A DNA stretch of 15,733 nt from Rhodobiaceae bacterium (GCA_002746275.1 NVWR01000003.1:322476-338208), one strand, 5' to 3'. Positions 1-7,192 are shown, counted from the first letter of the stretch. The notes: a model not told the origin generated them from the letters alone. Numbers and translations: made by a program.

Positions 1-85
1 CCGCCAGTGAGAAGCCGAGTGTTCCCGGAAACATCTCCGGAAACAGGGTCAGCACACTGGCCTGCCAGCCTCCAGCGTCAGGCAT
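1..85 (-). CDS. trmD: tRNA (guanine-N1)-methyltransferase TrmD, N-terminal fragment
   Basis: TrmD is a homodimeric SPOUT-class enzyme that methylates G37 of tRNA with S-adenosylmethionine, which prevents +1 frameshifting. Only about 28 residues lie inside the window; the gene continues past the left edge. The ATG at 85 opens a frame reading MPDAGGWQASVLTLFPEMFP and then GTLGFSLA, which matches the conserved TrmD N-terminus (a TLFPEMFPG-type motif just after the first beta strand). The start lies inside the end of rimM, giving an 8-nt overlap (78-85). The order rpsP-rimM-trmD is the classical one. The motif and the gene order both support the call; the rest of the protein cannot be seen. Confidence 0.9.
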   Translation of the reverse strand, partial: MPDAGGWQASVLTLFPEMFPGTLGFSLA

Positions 86-770
86 CGCCATCATTGCCCT
101 CCGCTTCCCCCGCCTTCTGGGGAAGCTCCCCAGCAGCGCTCACCTCAGCCGCTTTCTCCGCCAGAGCACGCGCTCTGGCTTTCGGGCTGCGGCGTCGTTT
201 GCGCGGCGCGGGCTTGTCGCTTTCCACCTCGAACGTGCCCAGCGGCGGATCCACCACCAGTCGTCCACCTTCGACATCAACCTCAGGCACATTGGCGTGG
301 GTAAACGCCATCATCACCGTCTCGCTACCAGCGGCAGGGGCAATCTCAAGGAGGTCACCCGCCCCAAAATCAAAAACGCCCACAACCGATCCGAGCTTCT
401 CGCCCGCCGCCGTTTCCACCCCAAGTCCAATCAGGTCGGCCTGAAACCAGCCCTGCCCGTCTTCCTCGGTGTCGTCGGAGCCCACACCCTCAGCATCAAG
501 GGAGGACCGCGGAACAGTAAGTTCCATGCCCCGAAGAGCGTCCGCCGCGTCACGGTCCCGAACGCCCTCGAGCGCCACGATCACCTGACCTTTGGCGGCG
601 CCGGTGATTTTGATCTTGTGAGACCCCTCACCAATGCGCACCAGACCATAGTCAGCGACAGCCTCAGGTGTTTGCGTAAACGGTTTCACACGAACCCGCC
701 CACTCACACCGTGAGACCCTGTGATGACACCCAGAACAACCAGGCTTTCAAGCTCATCTGTCATAAGCAT
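78..770 (-). CDS. rimM: 16S rRNA processing / 30S maturation factor RimM
   Basis: RimM binds ribosomal protein uS19 and helps mature the 3' (head) domain of the 30S subunit. The 230-residue product has the N-terminal RimM beta-barrel (about 10-90, with the GSHGVSGRVRV signature at 18-28), a short acidic linker (about 98-105) and a PRC-barrel (about 108-178, opening WFQADLIGL). Residues 185-230 are an extra tail: a basic stretch with KPAPRKRRR and KARARALAEKAAE, then an acidic end. Family members are usually nearer 170-185 aa, so the tail is added. The gene starts 15 nt after the rpsP stop and overlaps trmD by 8 nt. Two ATGs (770 and 764) could be the start and neither has a good ribosome-binding site. 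Identification is firm; the start is uncertain by two codons. Confidence 0.95.
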   Translation of the reverse strand: MLMTDELESLVVLGVITGSHGVSGRVRVKPFTQTPEAVADYGLVRIGEGSHKIKITGAAKGQVIVALEGVRDRDAADALRGMELTVPRSSLDAEGVGSDDTEEDGQGWFQADLIGLGVETAAGEKLGSVVGVFDFGAGDLLEIAPAAGSETVMMAFTHANVPEVDVEGGRLVVDPPLGTFEVESDKPAPRKRRRSPKARARALAEKAAEVSAAGELPQKAGEAEGNDGDA

Positions 771-785
771 ATCGACGCGAAGGCC

Positions 786-1199
786 TTAGCCTTCGGCAGC
801 CGCTTCTTCTGCAGGTGCTTCAGCCGGAGCCTCAGCAGGTGCAGCAGCGGCAGCCTTGGCTTCTTCTTCAGCCAGACGCGCAGCTTCAAGACGTTCCACT
901 GCCTTTTGACCAGGCTTACCCTTGTTAGGGTTGTTGCGTGCAGGACGCTTGGCAATACCAGCGGCATCCAAGAAACGAAGCACACGGTCGGTAGGCTTGG
1001 CGCCTTTCGAGATCCAGTACTTAATGCGTTCTTCATCCAGCTTTACGCGGTCAGCATGGTCCTTTGGCAACAGTGGATTGTGTGTGCCGACTTTTTCCAG
1101 AAAACGACCATCGCGTGGGGAACGCACGTCCGCCACAACGATCCGGTAGTAAGGGCGCTTCTTCGTGCCACCCCGAGCCAGTCTAATTTTCAAACCCAT
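786..1199 (-). CDS. rpsP: 30S ribosomal protein bS16
   Basis: Ribosomal protein bS16 binds 16S rRNA in the 30S body and is needed for assembly. Residues 1-82 are a full S16 domain with the typical opening [20 protein letters not shown] and the VGTHNPL and [11 protein letters not shown] blocks. E. coli S16 is 82 aa; this one is 137. The extra part is a basic linker (about 84-107), then an Ala/Glu/Pro tail (108-137) with repeated APAE units. Low-complexity S16 tails are common in alphaproteobacteria. A strong Shine-Dalgarno (AAGGAG, about 8 nt before the ATG) is one of the clearest in the window, fitting high expression. The gene sits 34 nt after the chorismate mutase gene and 15 nt before rimM. 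Confidence 0.97.
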   Translation of the reverse strand: MGLKIRLARGGTKKRPYYRIVVADVRSPRDGRFLEKVGTHNPLLPKDHADRVKLDEERIKYWISKGAKPTDRVLRFLDAAGIAKRPARNNPNKGKPGQKAVERLEAARLAEEEAKAAAAAPAEAPAEAPAEEAAAEG

Positions 1200-1233
1200 G
1201 TGAGTATCTCCTTAAGTTAAACATTTGCAGCGC

Positions 1234-1536
1234 TTAGCCGCGAATTGCCTTGTGATTACGAATAACTTCCTCAATGAGGAAATTCAGAAACTTCTCTGCA
1301 AATACAGGATCGAGATTTGCGTCCGTCGCCAGTTGGCGCAGCCGCGCAATTTGTCTTTCTTCACGAGCAGGATCAGCCGGCGGCAGATTGTGGGCGGCTT
1401 TCAGCTCTCCCACGGCCTGCGTGCACTTGAACCGCTCTGCCAGCATGTGAACCAAAGCCGCATCAATGTTGTCGATGCTGCCGCGCAGACTGCTCAGCAC
1501 ATCGGCTGCGCGTGCGCTGTCGTCCTGATCGCTCAT
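1234..1536 (-). CDS. AroQ-class chorismate mutase
   Basis: Chorismate mutase converts chorismate to prephenate, the branch point to phenylalanine and tyrosine. The 100-aa protein is a single all-helical AroQ domain. Lined up with the E. coli P-protein mutase domain, the active-site residues keep their spacing: Arg18, Arg35, Lys46, Asp55, Arg58 and Glu59 correspond to Arg11, Arg28, Lys39, Asp48, Arg51 and Glu52. The position of Gln88 appears to hold His95 (VIRNHKAI), although a loop shift could move this. It is a free-standing mutase with no prephenate dehydratase or dehydrogenase domain. Its ATG overlaps the ffh stop (ATGA, 1533-1536), so it is translated with ffh; a metabolic gene sits here between SRP and ribosomal protein genes. 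Confidence 0.9.
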   Translation of the reverse strand: MSDQDDSARAADVLSSLRGSIDNIDAALVHMLAERFKCTQAVGELKAAHNLPPADPAREERQIARLRQLATDANLDPVFAEKFLNFLIEEVIRNHKAIRG

Positions 1537-3083
1537 CTTTTCTTGCCCTTCTTCCCACCGCGTCCCATCGGCAGCCCTGACAATCCACCAGCGGGACCCC
1601 CAAGACCAGCCAGACCCGGAAGCCCCCCTCCGGCAATCGAACCGCCAGACAATCCACCCAGGCCGCCAGCGTCACCCAGCAGGCGCTCAATTTCAGCGGG
1701 GTCACTTGGCATGTCTGCGGGCAGACCAGCAGGCATATCCGGCATGCCACCGCCACCGAAAAGTCCGCCCAGACCCTTCATGCCACCTTTGGCCATCTTC
1801 TTCATCATGTCCGCCATCTGGCGATGCATCTTGAGCAGTCGATTGATCTCAGGAACAGACGTGCCCGACCCTGCCGCCACGCGCTTCTTGCGACTGGCAT
1901 TGAGAAGCTTGGGGTTACGCCGCTCAGCTTTTGTCATCGACGAAATAATCGCGCCCTGACGCTTGATCACATTGTCATCAAGGGCAGACGCATCCATCTG
2001 CTTCTTCATCTTGCCCATGCCCGGCAGCATGCCAAGCACGCCTTTCATGCCGCCCATGCGCCCCATCTGCTTCAACTGCTCTGCAAGATCATCCAGGTCA
2101 AACTGACCCTTCTTCATCTTCGCAGCCATCGCATTGGCTTTGTCTGCGTCGATGGTTTCAGCAGCTTTCTCAACCAGACTGACCACGTCGCCCATGCCAA
2201 GAATACGACCGGCTACGCGCTCAGGCGCAAAATCTTCCAGCTCGTCGAGCTTCTCGCCGGTGCCCAGCAGTTTGATCGGCACGCCGGTAACCGCCCGCAT
2301 AGACAGCGCAGCACCACCGCGCCCATCGCCATCCGTCCGGGTCAGCATAATGCCCGTCAGGCCAATGCGTTCATGGAACTGGGTCGCCACATTGACCGCG
2401 TCCTGACCCGTCAAACTGTCCGCCACCAACAGCGTTTCGTGAGGATCAGCAACAGCGCGCACGTCGGCCATTTCAGCCATCAGCGCTTCATCTACATGCA
2501 GTCGGCCCGCCGTATCGAGCATCACAACATCAAAGCCGCCGAGCCGTGCGGCCTGCATGGCGCGCTTCGCAATATCAACCGGTTGCTGACCTTCAACGAC
2601 GGGAAGCGTTGCAACATCAATTTGCTCTCCCAGAACTTTCAACTGTTCCTGGGCGGCAGGGCGACGCACATCGAGCGACGCCATCAAAATCTTCTTCTTC
2701 TCACGTGCCGTGAGGCGCTTGGCAATTTTGGCGGTCGAAGTGGTTTTACCTGAGCCTTGCAGACCCACCATCATGATCACAACAGGGGCAGCGGCGGCGA
2801 GCGAGATCGGCACAGCTTCCGCGCCCAGCGTTTCCACCATCGCGTCATGAACAATCTTGACGACCTGCTGGCCCGGTGACACCGAGCGCATAACTTCCTG
2901 ACCGAGGGCCCGTTCCCGCACTTTCTCGATAAAGGCCTTGGCAACAGGCAGCGCGACATCGGCCTCAAGCAGGGCGCGACGAACTTCGCGCATGGCCTCG
3001 TCCACGTCTTTTGGCCCCAGCGCACCCTTGCCCCGGAGGTTATCAAAGACGGACCCAAGCCGTTCTGTGAGGGTTTCAAACAT
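1533..3083 (-). CDS. ffh: Signal recognition particle protein Ffh (SRP54)
   Basis: Ffh binds 4.5S RNA and signal sequences of nascent membrane proteins and delivers ribosomes to FtsY. Domain order in the 516-aa product: N four-helix domain (1-90), G domain (about 100-295) with P-loop GLQGSGKT at 107-114, DVRRPAAQEQL at 138-148, DTAGR at 190-194 and TRTD at 248-251 followed by DGDGRGGAALS, then a Met-rich M domain (about 300-430) whose RNA-binding stretch is near RRNPKLLNASRKKR (388-401). Residues 437-516 are a Gly/Leu/Met/Pro-rich tail ending in GRGGKKGKKR, longer than the E. coli protein (about 453 aa). It is the first gene of a five-gene minus-strand operon. No strong Shine-Dalgarno precedes the ATG. 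Confidence 0.97.
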   Translation of the reverse strand: MFETLTERLGSVFDNLRGKGALGPKDVDEAMREVRRALLEADVALPVAKAFIEKVRERALGQEVMRSVSPGQQVVKIVHDAMVETLGAEAVPISLAAAAPVVIMMVGLQGSGKTTSTAKIAKRLTAREKKKILMASLDVRRPAAQEQLKVLGEQIDVATLPVVEGQQPVDIAKRAMQAARLGGFDVVMLDTAGRLHVDEALMAEMADVRAVADPHETLLVADSLTGQDAVNVATQFHERIGLTGIMLTRTDGDGRGGAALSMRAVTGVPIKLLGTGEKLDELEDFAPERVAGRILGMGDVVSLVEKAAETIDADKANAMAAKMKKGQFDLDDLAEQLKQMGRMGGMKGVLGMLPGMGKMKKQMDASALDDNVIKRQGAIISSMTKAERRNPKLLNASRKKRVAAGSGTSVPEINRLLKMHRQMADMMKKMAKGGMKGLGGLFGGGGMPDMPAGLPADMPSDPAEIERLLGDAGGLGGLSGGSIAGGGLPGLAGLGGPAGGLSGLPMGRGGKKGKKR

Positions 3084-3240
3084 CGACGCAGAAATTATCC
3101 CTTAGCCAAAGCACAAATGCACCCGTGAGCGAACCTTCGCCGACGGATGTTGATCCCGGTCTCCTCAAAGACCTCATCAGGACCGAAACAGACAAACTGT
3201 TCCAGAATTGGCCGCAAACTAGGCAGAAAGGCCGATGCTG

Positions 3241-3738
3241 TCAATCCGGCGGACATAAACCCTTGAACATCAACAAGCTGCTCTCCGGAAACCCTCCAAC
3301 GGCCATGTCCAACTGCGCGCGCTGGTCACCAAGCACCGGCTTCTCATCAAAGCCCAAAGCTTCATATGTGCGCCGCGCCCGCGTGTTTTCAGCATCAACA
3401 GCGAGCCATAAATTGCAGGGCTGCATGAGAGTAAGGGACTCAATGAAGGCGACTATAGCTTGTCGCCCCACTCCCTTGCCTTTCATGCTCACCACGATCC
3501 GTTTAAGAAAAACGCCCTGTTTCTGGTCTTGAAGGTCGATCGCAATCAGATAACCAACGGGCTGCTGGTTTTGGAGGATAAGCAGGTGAAAGTATTTTGA
3601 GTGGCTGATGGCCTCCCCATGCTCTTCCCGCGACCAAGAGCCAATAAATTGACTATTGGCAGGATCGCCTTCAGCGCCCAGAACAAAGTCGAGATCATCT
3701 CCGCTGGTCGGTCGTAAGGTTATATCGGGCACGCTCAT
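3241..3738 (-). CDS. GNAT-family N-acetyltransferase
   Basis: This is a single-domain GNAT acetyltransferase, about 165 aa, that should transfer an acetyl group from acetyl-CoA; the acceptor is unknown. With the chosen start, residues 5-70 form the first strands and helices (ITLRPTSGDDLDFVL). The acetyl-CoA-binding motif A is at about 79-96 (KRIVVSMKGKGVGRQAI, a K-x-x-G-x-G loop). The NTRARRTYEALGF block at 118-130 is the usual GNAT motif B. The frame is open further upstream (first ATG at 3807), but GGAGG at 3750-3746 stands 7 nt before the ATG at 3738 and 4 nt before the ATG at 3741, so the start is placed at 3738. It lies 157 nt before ffh and divergent to the small flagellar-like gene. 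Confidence 0.85.
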   Translation of the reverse strand: MSVPDITLRPTSGDDLDFVLGAEGDPANSQFIGSWSREEHGEAISHSKYFHLLILQNQQPVGYLIAIDLQDQKQGVFLKRIVVSMKGKGVGRQAIVAFIESLTLMQPCNLWLAVDAENTRARRTYEALGFDEKPVLGDQRAQLDMAVGGFPESSLLMFKGLCPPD

Positions 3739-3800
3739 CATCACGCCTCCCACTGCCAATGAAGGACCACCACTCGATCCAGACAATTTTACCCAATTTC

Positions 3801-3816
3801 CTAACAAGATACTAAC
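3801..3816 (+). promoter_or_regulatory. CtrA-like box before the mini flagellar-like gene
   Basis: The sequence CTAACAAGATACTAAC has the layout CTAA-N7-CTAAC. The known CtrA recognition motif in alphaproteobacteria is TTAA-N7-TTAAC, so each half differs at one base. It ends 22 nt before the ATG at 3839, in the 97-nt gap between divergent genes, so it could serve either gene. CtrA is known to control flagellar genes. Binding is an inference from motif shape only. Confidence 0.4.
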
Positions 3817-3838
3817 AGGGCGCCGCTACCTTGCTCTC

Positions 3839-4102
3839 ATGATCAGTGCATTAAACACAGCAACCGGCGGGATACTCGCCGCCTCTCAAAGCTTCGACCA
3901 GGCGGCGGCGAAAATCGCCAAGGCCGGGGCCAACGCTGTCGAGCAGGTGACAAATACAAGCATCACCTCACCGACTCAAAAGGATGACGTGGTCGAAGCC
4001 GTGGTTCAACTGACCCGCGCCGAAACCAACTATGCCGCCAATGCAAAAGTCGCAGAGACCGTGAGCGATTTGGCCGGAGAAGTTCTCGATATTCTCGCCT
4101 GA
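3839..4102 (+). CDS. Mini flagellar rod/hook-like axial protein
   Basis: The product is 87 aa and appears to be only the two ends of a flagellar axial protein joined together. Residues 1-30 (MISALNTATGGILAASQSFD and then QAAAKIAKAG) follow the N-terminal pattern of rod and hook proteins (SALxxxxxGLxAAxxxxxxxAxNIANA). Residues 49-87 (DDVVEAVVQLTRAETNYAAN and then AKVAETVSDLAGEVLDILA) follow their C-terminal coiled-coil domain (Flg_bbr_C type). In FlgB, FlgC, FlgE or FlgG these helices flank a folded core; here a linker of about 15 residues replaces it. The frame is open upstream to 3656, but that part overlaps the GNAT gene and does not look like protein. No clear Shine-Dalgarno. No other flagellar gene is in the window. 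The exact role is unknown. Confidence 0.75.
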   Translation: MISALNTATGGILAASQSFDQAAAKIAKAGANAVEQVTNTSITSPTQKDDVVEAVVQLTRAETNYAANAKVAETVSDLAGEVLDILA

Positions 4103-4122
4103 CAGCTTTCCAGCCTATCGGG

Positions 4123-4614
4123 CTAATTGCCCGCTTCTTCCAGACACGCAATCAACAGTTCCAGTTGGGCGCGTGCAAAAGCCCGCATATTGCCCACCCG
4201 GTCGGCAGACCCTGTCTCGCACAACCTCGCTTGTGAGACCGGTCCAGAGACCGCAATGCAGCCGGTCCCCGCCTCAAATCCATAAGGCGACCCAGCAGGT
4301 CCCGTTGCCCCCATCTCACCCGTCGCCCAATCCGCCCCCATCTGTTGACGAAAACCATCAGCCAGCGCTTGCACAAAGAGAGGTGTCATCGGCTCAAGCC
4401 CCTTGAGGTTGATGTCCGAGCCTTTGCGCAGGATACGGCCCGCCTCGCGGGTATAAATCACCGTCGCTCCAACGAAAAATGCTGAAGCACCCGGCTGCGC
4501 AATAAGGGCAGCAGAGACCAGCCCGCCTACCGAACTTTCAGAGACCGCAAGGTTCTCGCTGCGTGCCTTGAGAAGATTGGCCACCCGGTGGGCGAGAGGT
4601 AAAAGTCCATCCAA
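4123..4614 (-). CDS. CinA C-terminal-domain protein (PncC-like), probable active-site variant
   Basis: The 163-aa protein is a stand-alone CinA_C domain, the family of NMN deamidases (PncC) that recycle nicotinamide mononucleotide to NaMN. The SESSVGGLVSAAL block at 25-37 matches the usual ESxTGGL motif. The GASAFFVGATVIYTREAG block at 42-59 matches the family's GSSxxFxxGxVxYsNEAK. In E. coli-type enzymes the catalytic residues there are Ser, Tyr and Lys at spacings +10 and +5; here Ser44 and Tyr54 remain but residue 59 is Gly. The GATGPAG glycine motif is present at about 102-108. The start is a TTG (4614): AGGGAGA at 4628-4622 lies 7 nt before it, and an in-frame stop lies just upstream. 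It may therefore not deamidate NMN. Family call firm, activity uncertain. Confidence 0.85.
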   Translation of the reverse strand: MDGLLPLAHRVANLLKARSENLAVSESSVGGLVSAALIAQPGASAFFVGATVIYTREAGRILRKGSDINLKGLEPMTPLFVQALADGFRQQMGADWATGEMGATGPAGSPYGFEAGTGCIAVSGPVSQARLCETGSADRVGNMRAFARAQLELLIACLEEAGN

Positions 4615-4730
4615 AGCACCGTCTCCCTAAAAGCATACCCATTATCAAAATTCTTCTATGTACATTTGGGCAGAATGCTTGGGTATAGCTAAACAAATGC
4701 CCCAAACCCTGTTGCAAACCATGTTCGATA

Positions 4731-4747
4731 TGCGCCGACCAGGCGCA
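4731..4747. other. Small perfect hairpin downstream of the flippase gene
   Basis: TGCGCC and GGCGCA flank a 5-nt loop, a perfect 6-bp stem. It lies 14 nt past the flippase stop (minus strand). No run of T follows on either strand, so it is a poor intrinsic terminator; it might stop RNA decay at the message end. The rest of the 4615-4760 gap shows nothing but the cinA ribosome-binding site. Confidence 0.3.
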
Positions 4748-4760
4748 CACCACCGGCATC

Positions 4761-6083
4761 TCAAAAAATAGTAGTATCTATTCCCAAGCGTGACCTGACG
4801 ATGAATGACATCCGCACGACGGGGAAAGCCAAGGTCAGAGCGGTCGCGACCGCTGCCCCTACCATTCCGTATAGAGGAATCAAGGCGGCGTTCAGGACAA
4901 TATTTGCCACAACGCTCAATACCAATACGCGAGCGGCAATTTTCTCATGTGCGGTCATCGTCAAAATCGTCACCGAGACACCAAAACAAGTGGCCAACAC
5001 CTGTCCTCCAACAAGGATCAAAAGAGGATAGTAGGCAGTGACAAAGACCTGGCCAAATAGGCCCAGAATATCCTTCCCGAAGAGGACAAGAACAATCACA
5101 GCCGGGACAAGAAGAGCAAAGGCCACCCGCGCCATTGTTTTTGAGATACTAGCAAGGTCATCCATTTTTTTCTGAGAGTAGAGTTCTGCAACCAGAGGCG
5201 CCCCAAAAGAGGCCAGCGCGACGGTCGCAAAAATCGCCATCGCTGATATTCGACTGGCGATCGCATAGAGGCCGGACTGATCCGTTGACTGAAAAATACC
5301 CAACATCAATATGTCGATCTGCATCAGAAGTAGATTGGCCCCAGCAGCAAACAACAATTGTGTCGATACCTTCCGCCATTCCGGTGCCAGAAACACCAGC
5401 GGAGCGTGATGCGCGGGAGCTGGAAAACTCTTCCTCAACCAAACCGCACCCATAGCAAGTCCCACCAGCGACACAGCGACGGTAATCGCCATCACATCAC
5501 GACCATAAATCGCAAACCCACAAAACCAGACCACCCCCACAATAGCCATCACGCCCAGCGGACGCAGCACAAGGTCAGGTATTTGCGCCCGCACAACCCA
5601 TGCACGGCTCCGCAAAACATATTGTATCTGTTGGGAGAGGGCCAGAATCGGCAAAATCACTGCCCCCCACATGGCCGTCGCGAACAATCCGGCTGGAAGC
5701 GTATCGCGCAAGACAATCAACCCGACCGCGATCGCGAGCCCCAATCCGACCGCCCCGGCAAAAACCCGTTTAAACGTCCAGCGAAGCAGACCGCGAAGCA
5801 GACCCCATTCTTCTTTCAGGACGTAACCCGGAACAAGTCGCAAAACGACACTGTCCATCCCCTGCCGCGCCATCATGGCAAAAACCACAAGCGCTGAACT
5901 CACAAAAGCAAAGTGGCCGAAAGCCTCAAGCCCCATGAGACGTGCCAACACTGCATTCATTGCGAACAGCGCCAAAAACCCTGTGCTTTTGACGCCAAAG
6001 TCAGCCACGCCCTTGGAAAACAACCGGGACCGAAGCGGATCATCGCCGAAGAATCGTAATATCAGTGCGTGCAACGACGTCAT
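4761..6083 (-). CDS. Polysaccharide flippase-type membrane protein (Wzx / MOP superfamily)
   Basis: The product is about 440 aa, very hydrophobic, with roughly 12-14 membrane spans, as in the oligosaccharide flippases of the MOP superfamily that move undecaprenyl-linked sugar units across the inner membrane for O-antigen, capsule or exopolysaccharide. Recognisable points are the N-terminal block FSKGVADFGVKSTGFLALFA (about 22-41) with GLEAFGHFAFVSS just after, typical of the Wzx/RfbX opening, and a central LLLMQIDILMLGIF segment. The frame runs open to 6203, but the first 40 residues look like translated AT-rich leader, so the ATG at 6083 is preferred; it has no clear Shine-Dalgarno. No glycosyltransferase gene is next to it, so its sugar cannot be inferred. 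Confidence 0.75.
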   Translation of the reverse strand: MTSLHALILRFFGDDPLRSRLFSKGVADFGVKSTGFLALFAMNAVLARLMGLEAFGHFAFVSSALVVFAMMARQGMDSVVLRLVPGYVLKEEWGLLRGLLRWTFKRVFAGAVGLGLAIAVGLIVLRDTLPAGLFATAMWGAVILPILALSQQIQYVLRSRAWVVRAQIPDLVLRPLGVMAIVGVVWFCGFAIYGRDVMAITVAVSLVGLAMGAVWLRKSFPAPAHHAPLVFLAPEWRKVSTQLLFAAGANLLLMQIDILMLGIFQSTDQSGLYAIASRISAMAIFATVALASFGAPLVAELYSQKKMDDLASISKTMARVAFALLVPAVIVLVLFGKDILGLFGQVFVTAYYPLLILVGGQVLATCFGVSVTILTMTAHEKIAARVLVLSVVANIVLNAALIPLYGMVGAAVATALTLAFPVVRMSFIVRSRLGIDTTIF

Positions 6084-6265
6084 GATGAAAAACCGGTCAT
6101 TGAAGAGAATAACTTTGCGAAGGTTGGGGAAAATAAGGTTAACGCAGGCCGGGTCAGAACCATTGAAGACCGCACTGACCCCTCCAGCATAACAAAACAG
6201 CAAACCCCGACTGTACAGACCATCGACACAACCAAGAAGGCAGAAAATAAGAGAAACCGCGAGAA

Positions 6266-6289
6266 AAGAGAAGAAATTCAGCTTCTCTT
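6266..6289 (+). promoter_or_regulatory. 8-bp inverted repeat in the flippase-dapF divergent gap
   Basis: AAGAGAAG and CTTCTCTT form a perfect 8-bp stem around an 8-nt loop, followed on the plus strand by GGCTTTTG. It lies 36 nt before the dapF ATG, in the A-rich 242-nt gap between divergent genes. It could be a weak terminator protecting dapF from upstream reading, an operator, or a leader hairpin. The sequence alone does not decide. Confidence 0.35.
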
Positions 6290-6325
6290 GGCTTTTGACC
6301 CCGGATTCGCCATATAACGCCCATT

Positions 6326-7192
6326 ATGAATGACATGACCGCACACGCATTTAGCAAAATGAACGGCCTTGGCAATGATTTTGTCGTGGTGGACGTGCGT
6401 GCGAGCGGCGCTGCGTTCTCAGGCTCCGTGATCCGCGCCATCGCCGACCGCGACACCGGCATTGGCTGCGATCAGTTCATTCTGATCGAACGGCCGCGAA
6501 ACAGCGGCGACTGCTTCATGGGCATCCGCAACGCCGATGGCGGCGAGGTGGAAGCCTGTGGCAACGCGGCTCGCTGTGTCGTCTCCCTGATGCTCGAAGA
6601 GACCGGCAAGGCGGAAGTCACGGTTGAAACCTTAGGGGCGCTCACCAAAGGGTGGCGCGCAGCCAATGGCGACATTTGCGTGGACATGGGCACACCGAAG
6701 CTCGACTGGCGCGACATTCCTCTGGCCGAAGAAATCAGAGACACCCGCGGCATCGAACTGCAGATCGGTCCCATCGACAATCCCATTCTGCACACGCCAG
6801 CAGCAGTCAACATGGGCAACCCCCATGCGATCTTCTTTGTCGAAGACACGAGCGCTTACGACCTGACGAAAATCGGACCACTTCTGGAAAATCATCCGAT
6901 GTTTCCGGAGCGGGCCAACATTTCTTTGGCGCAGGTAATCGACCGAAACCATATCCAGCTGGTCGTGTGGGAACGCGGTGTCGGCCTCACCCGCGCATGT
7001 GGAACCGCCGCCTGTGCGACAGCCGTTGCCGCCGCGCGCAAGCAACTGACCGACCGGCAGGTCACAGTGTCCCTGCCCGGCGGCGACCTTGCTCTTGAGT
7101 GGCGGAAAAGCGACGATCACGTCCTGATGACCGGACCCGTCGATCATGAGTATGACGGAACACTCGATGCCCGCTTGCTTGAGGCGGTCTGA
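6326..7192 (+). CDS. dapF: Diaminopimelate epimerase
   Basis: DapF converts LL-2,6-diaminopimelate to the meso form, the precursor of lysine and peptidoglycan, by a two-cysteine proton shuttle with no cofactor. The 288-aa length is normal. Both catalytic cysteines are present: Cys78 in ADGGEVEACGNAARC and Cys225 in GLTRACGTAACA. The opening FSKMNGLGNDFVVVD (9-23) is the family N-terminal signature, and NMGNPHAIF (162-170) is also conserved. Two ATGs (6326 and 6335) are close together and neither has a Shine-Dalgarno. It is the first gene of a plus-strand operon; its TGA shares one base with the mtaB ATG (TGATG, 7190-7194). Confidence 0.97.
   Translation: MNDMTAHAFSKMNGLGNDFVVVDVRASGAAFSGSVIRAIADRDTGIGCDQFILIERPRNSGDCFMGIRNADGGEVEACGNAARCVVSLMLEETGKAEVTVETLGALTKGWRAANGDICVDMGTPKLDWRDIPLAEEIRDTRGIELQIGPIDNPILHTPAAVNMGNPHAIFFVEDTSAYDLTKIGPLLENHPMFPERANISLAQVIDRNHIQLVVWERGVGLTRACGTAACATAVAAARKQLTDRQVTVSLPGGDLALEWRKSDDHVLMTGPVDHEYDGTLDARLLEAV

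Noticed and set aside
297..1220. 307-codon open frame on the plus strand opposite rimM and rpsP
   Set aside because: It lies antisense to two certain genes, and its translation has the biased composition of a reverse-strand shadow.
1824..2753. 309-codon plus-strand frame inside ffh
   Set aside because: Antisense to ffh, with His/Gln/Arg-rich shadow composition.
3125..3532. Plus-strand frame starting between ffh and the GNAT gene
   Set aside because: Two thirds overlap the GNAT gene antisense, there is no ribosome-binding site, and the translation matches no family I recognise.
4119..4133. CGGGC-TAATT-GCCCG hairpin at the end of cinA
   Set aside because: Only 5 bp with no T run and inside the cinA stop region; too weak to call a terminator.
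4538..4759. 73-codon minus-strand frame between cinA and the flippase gene
   Set aside because: It overlaps cinA in another frame and has no protein-like pattern.
5358..5897. 179-codon plus-strand frame inside the flippase gene
   Set aside because: Antisense shadow of a membrane protein, with a very polar His/Gln/Lys-rich translation.
6084..6203. 40-codon N-terminal extension of the flippase
   Set aside because: No ribosome-binding site, AT-rich leader-like DNA, and the family-like sequence begins after the ATG at 6083.
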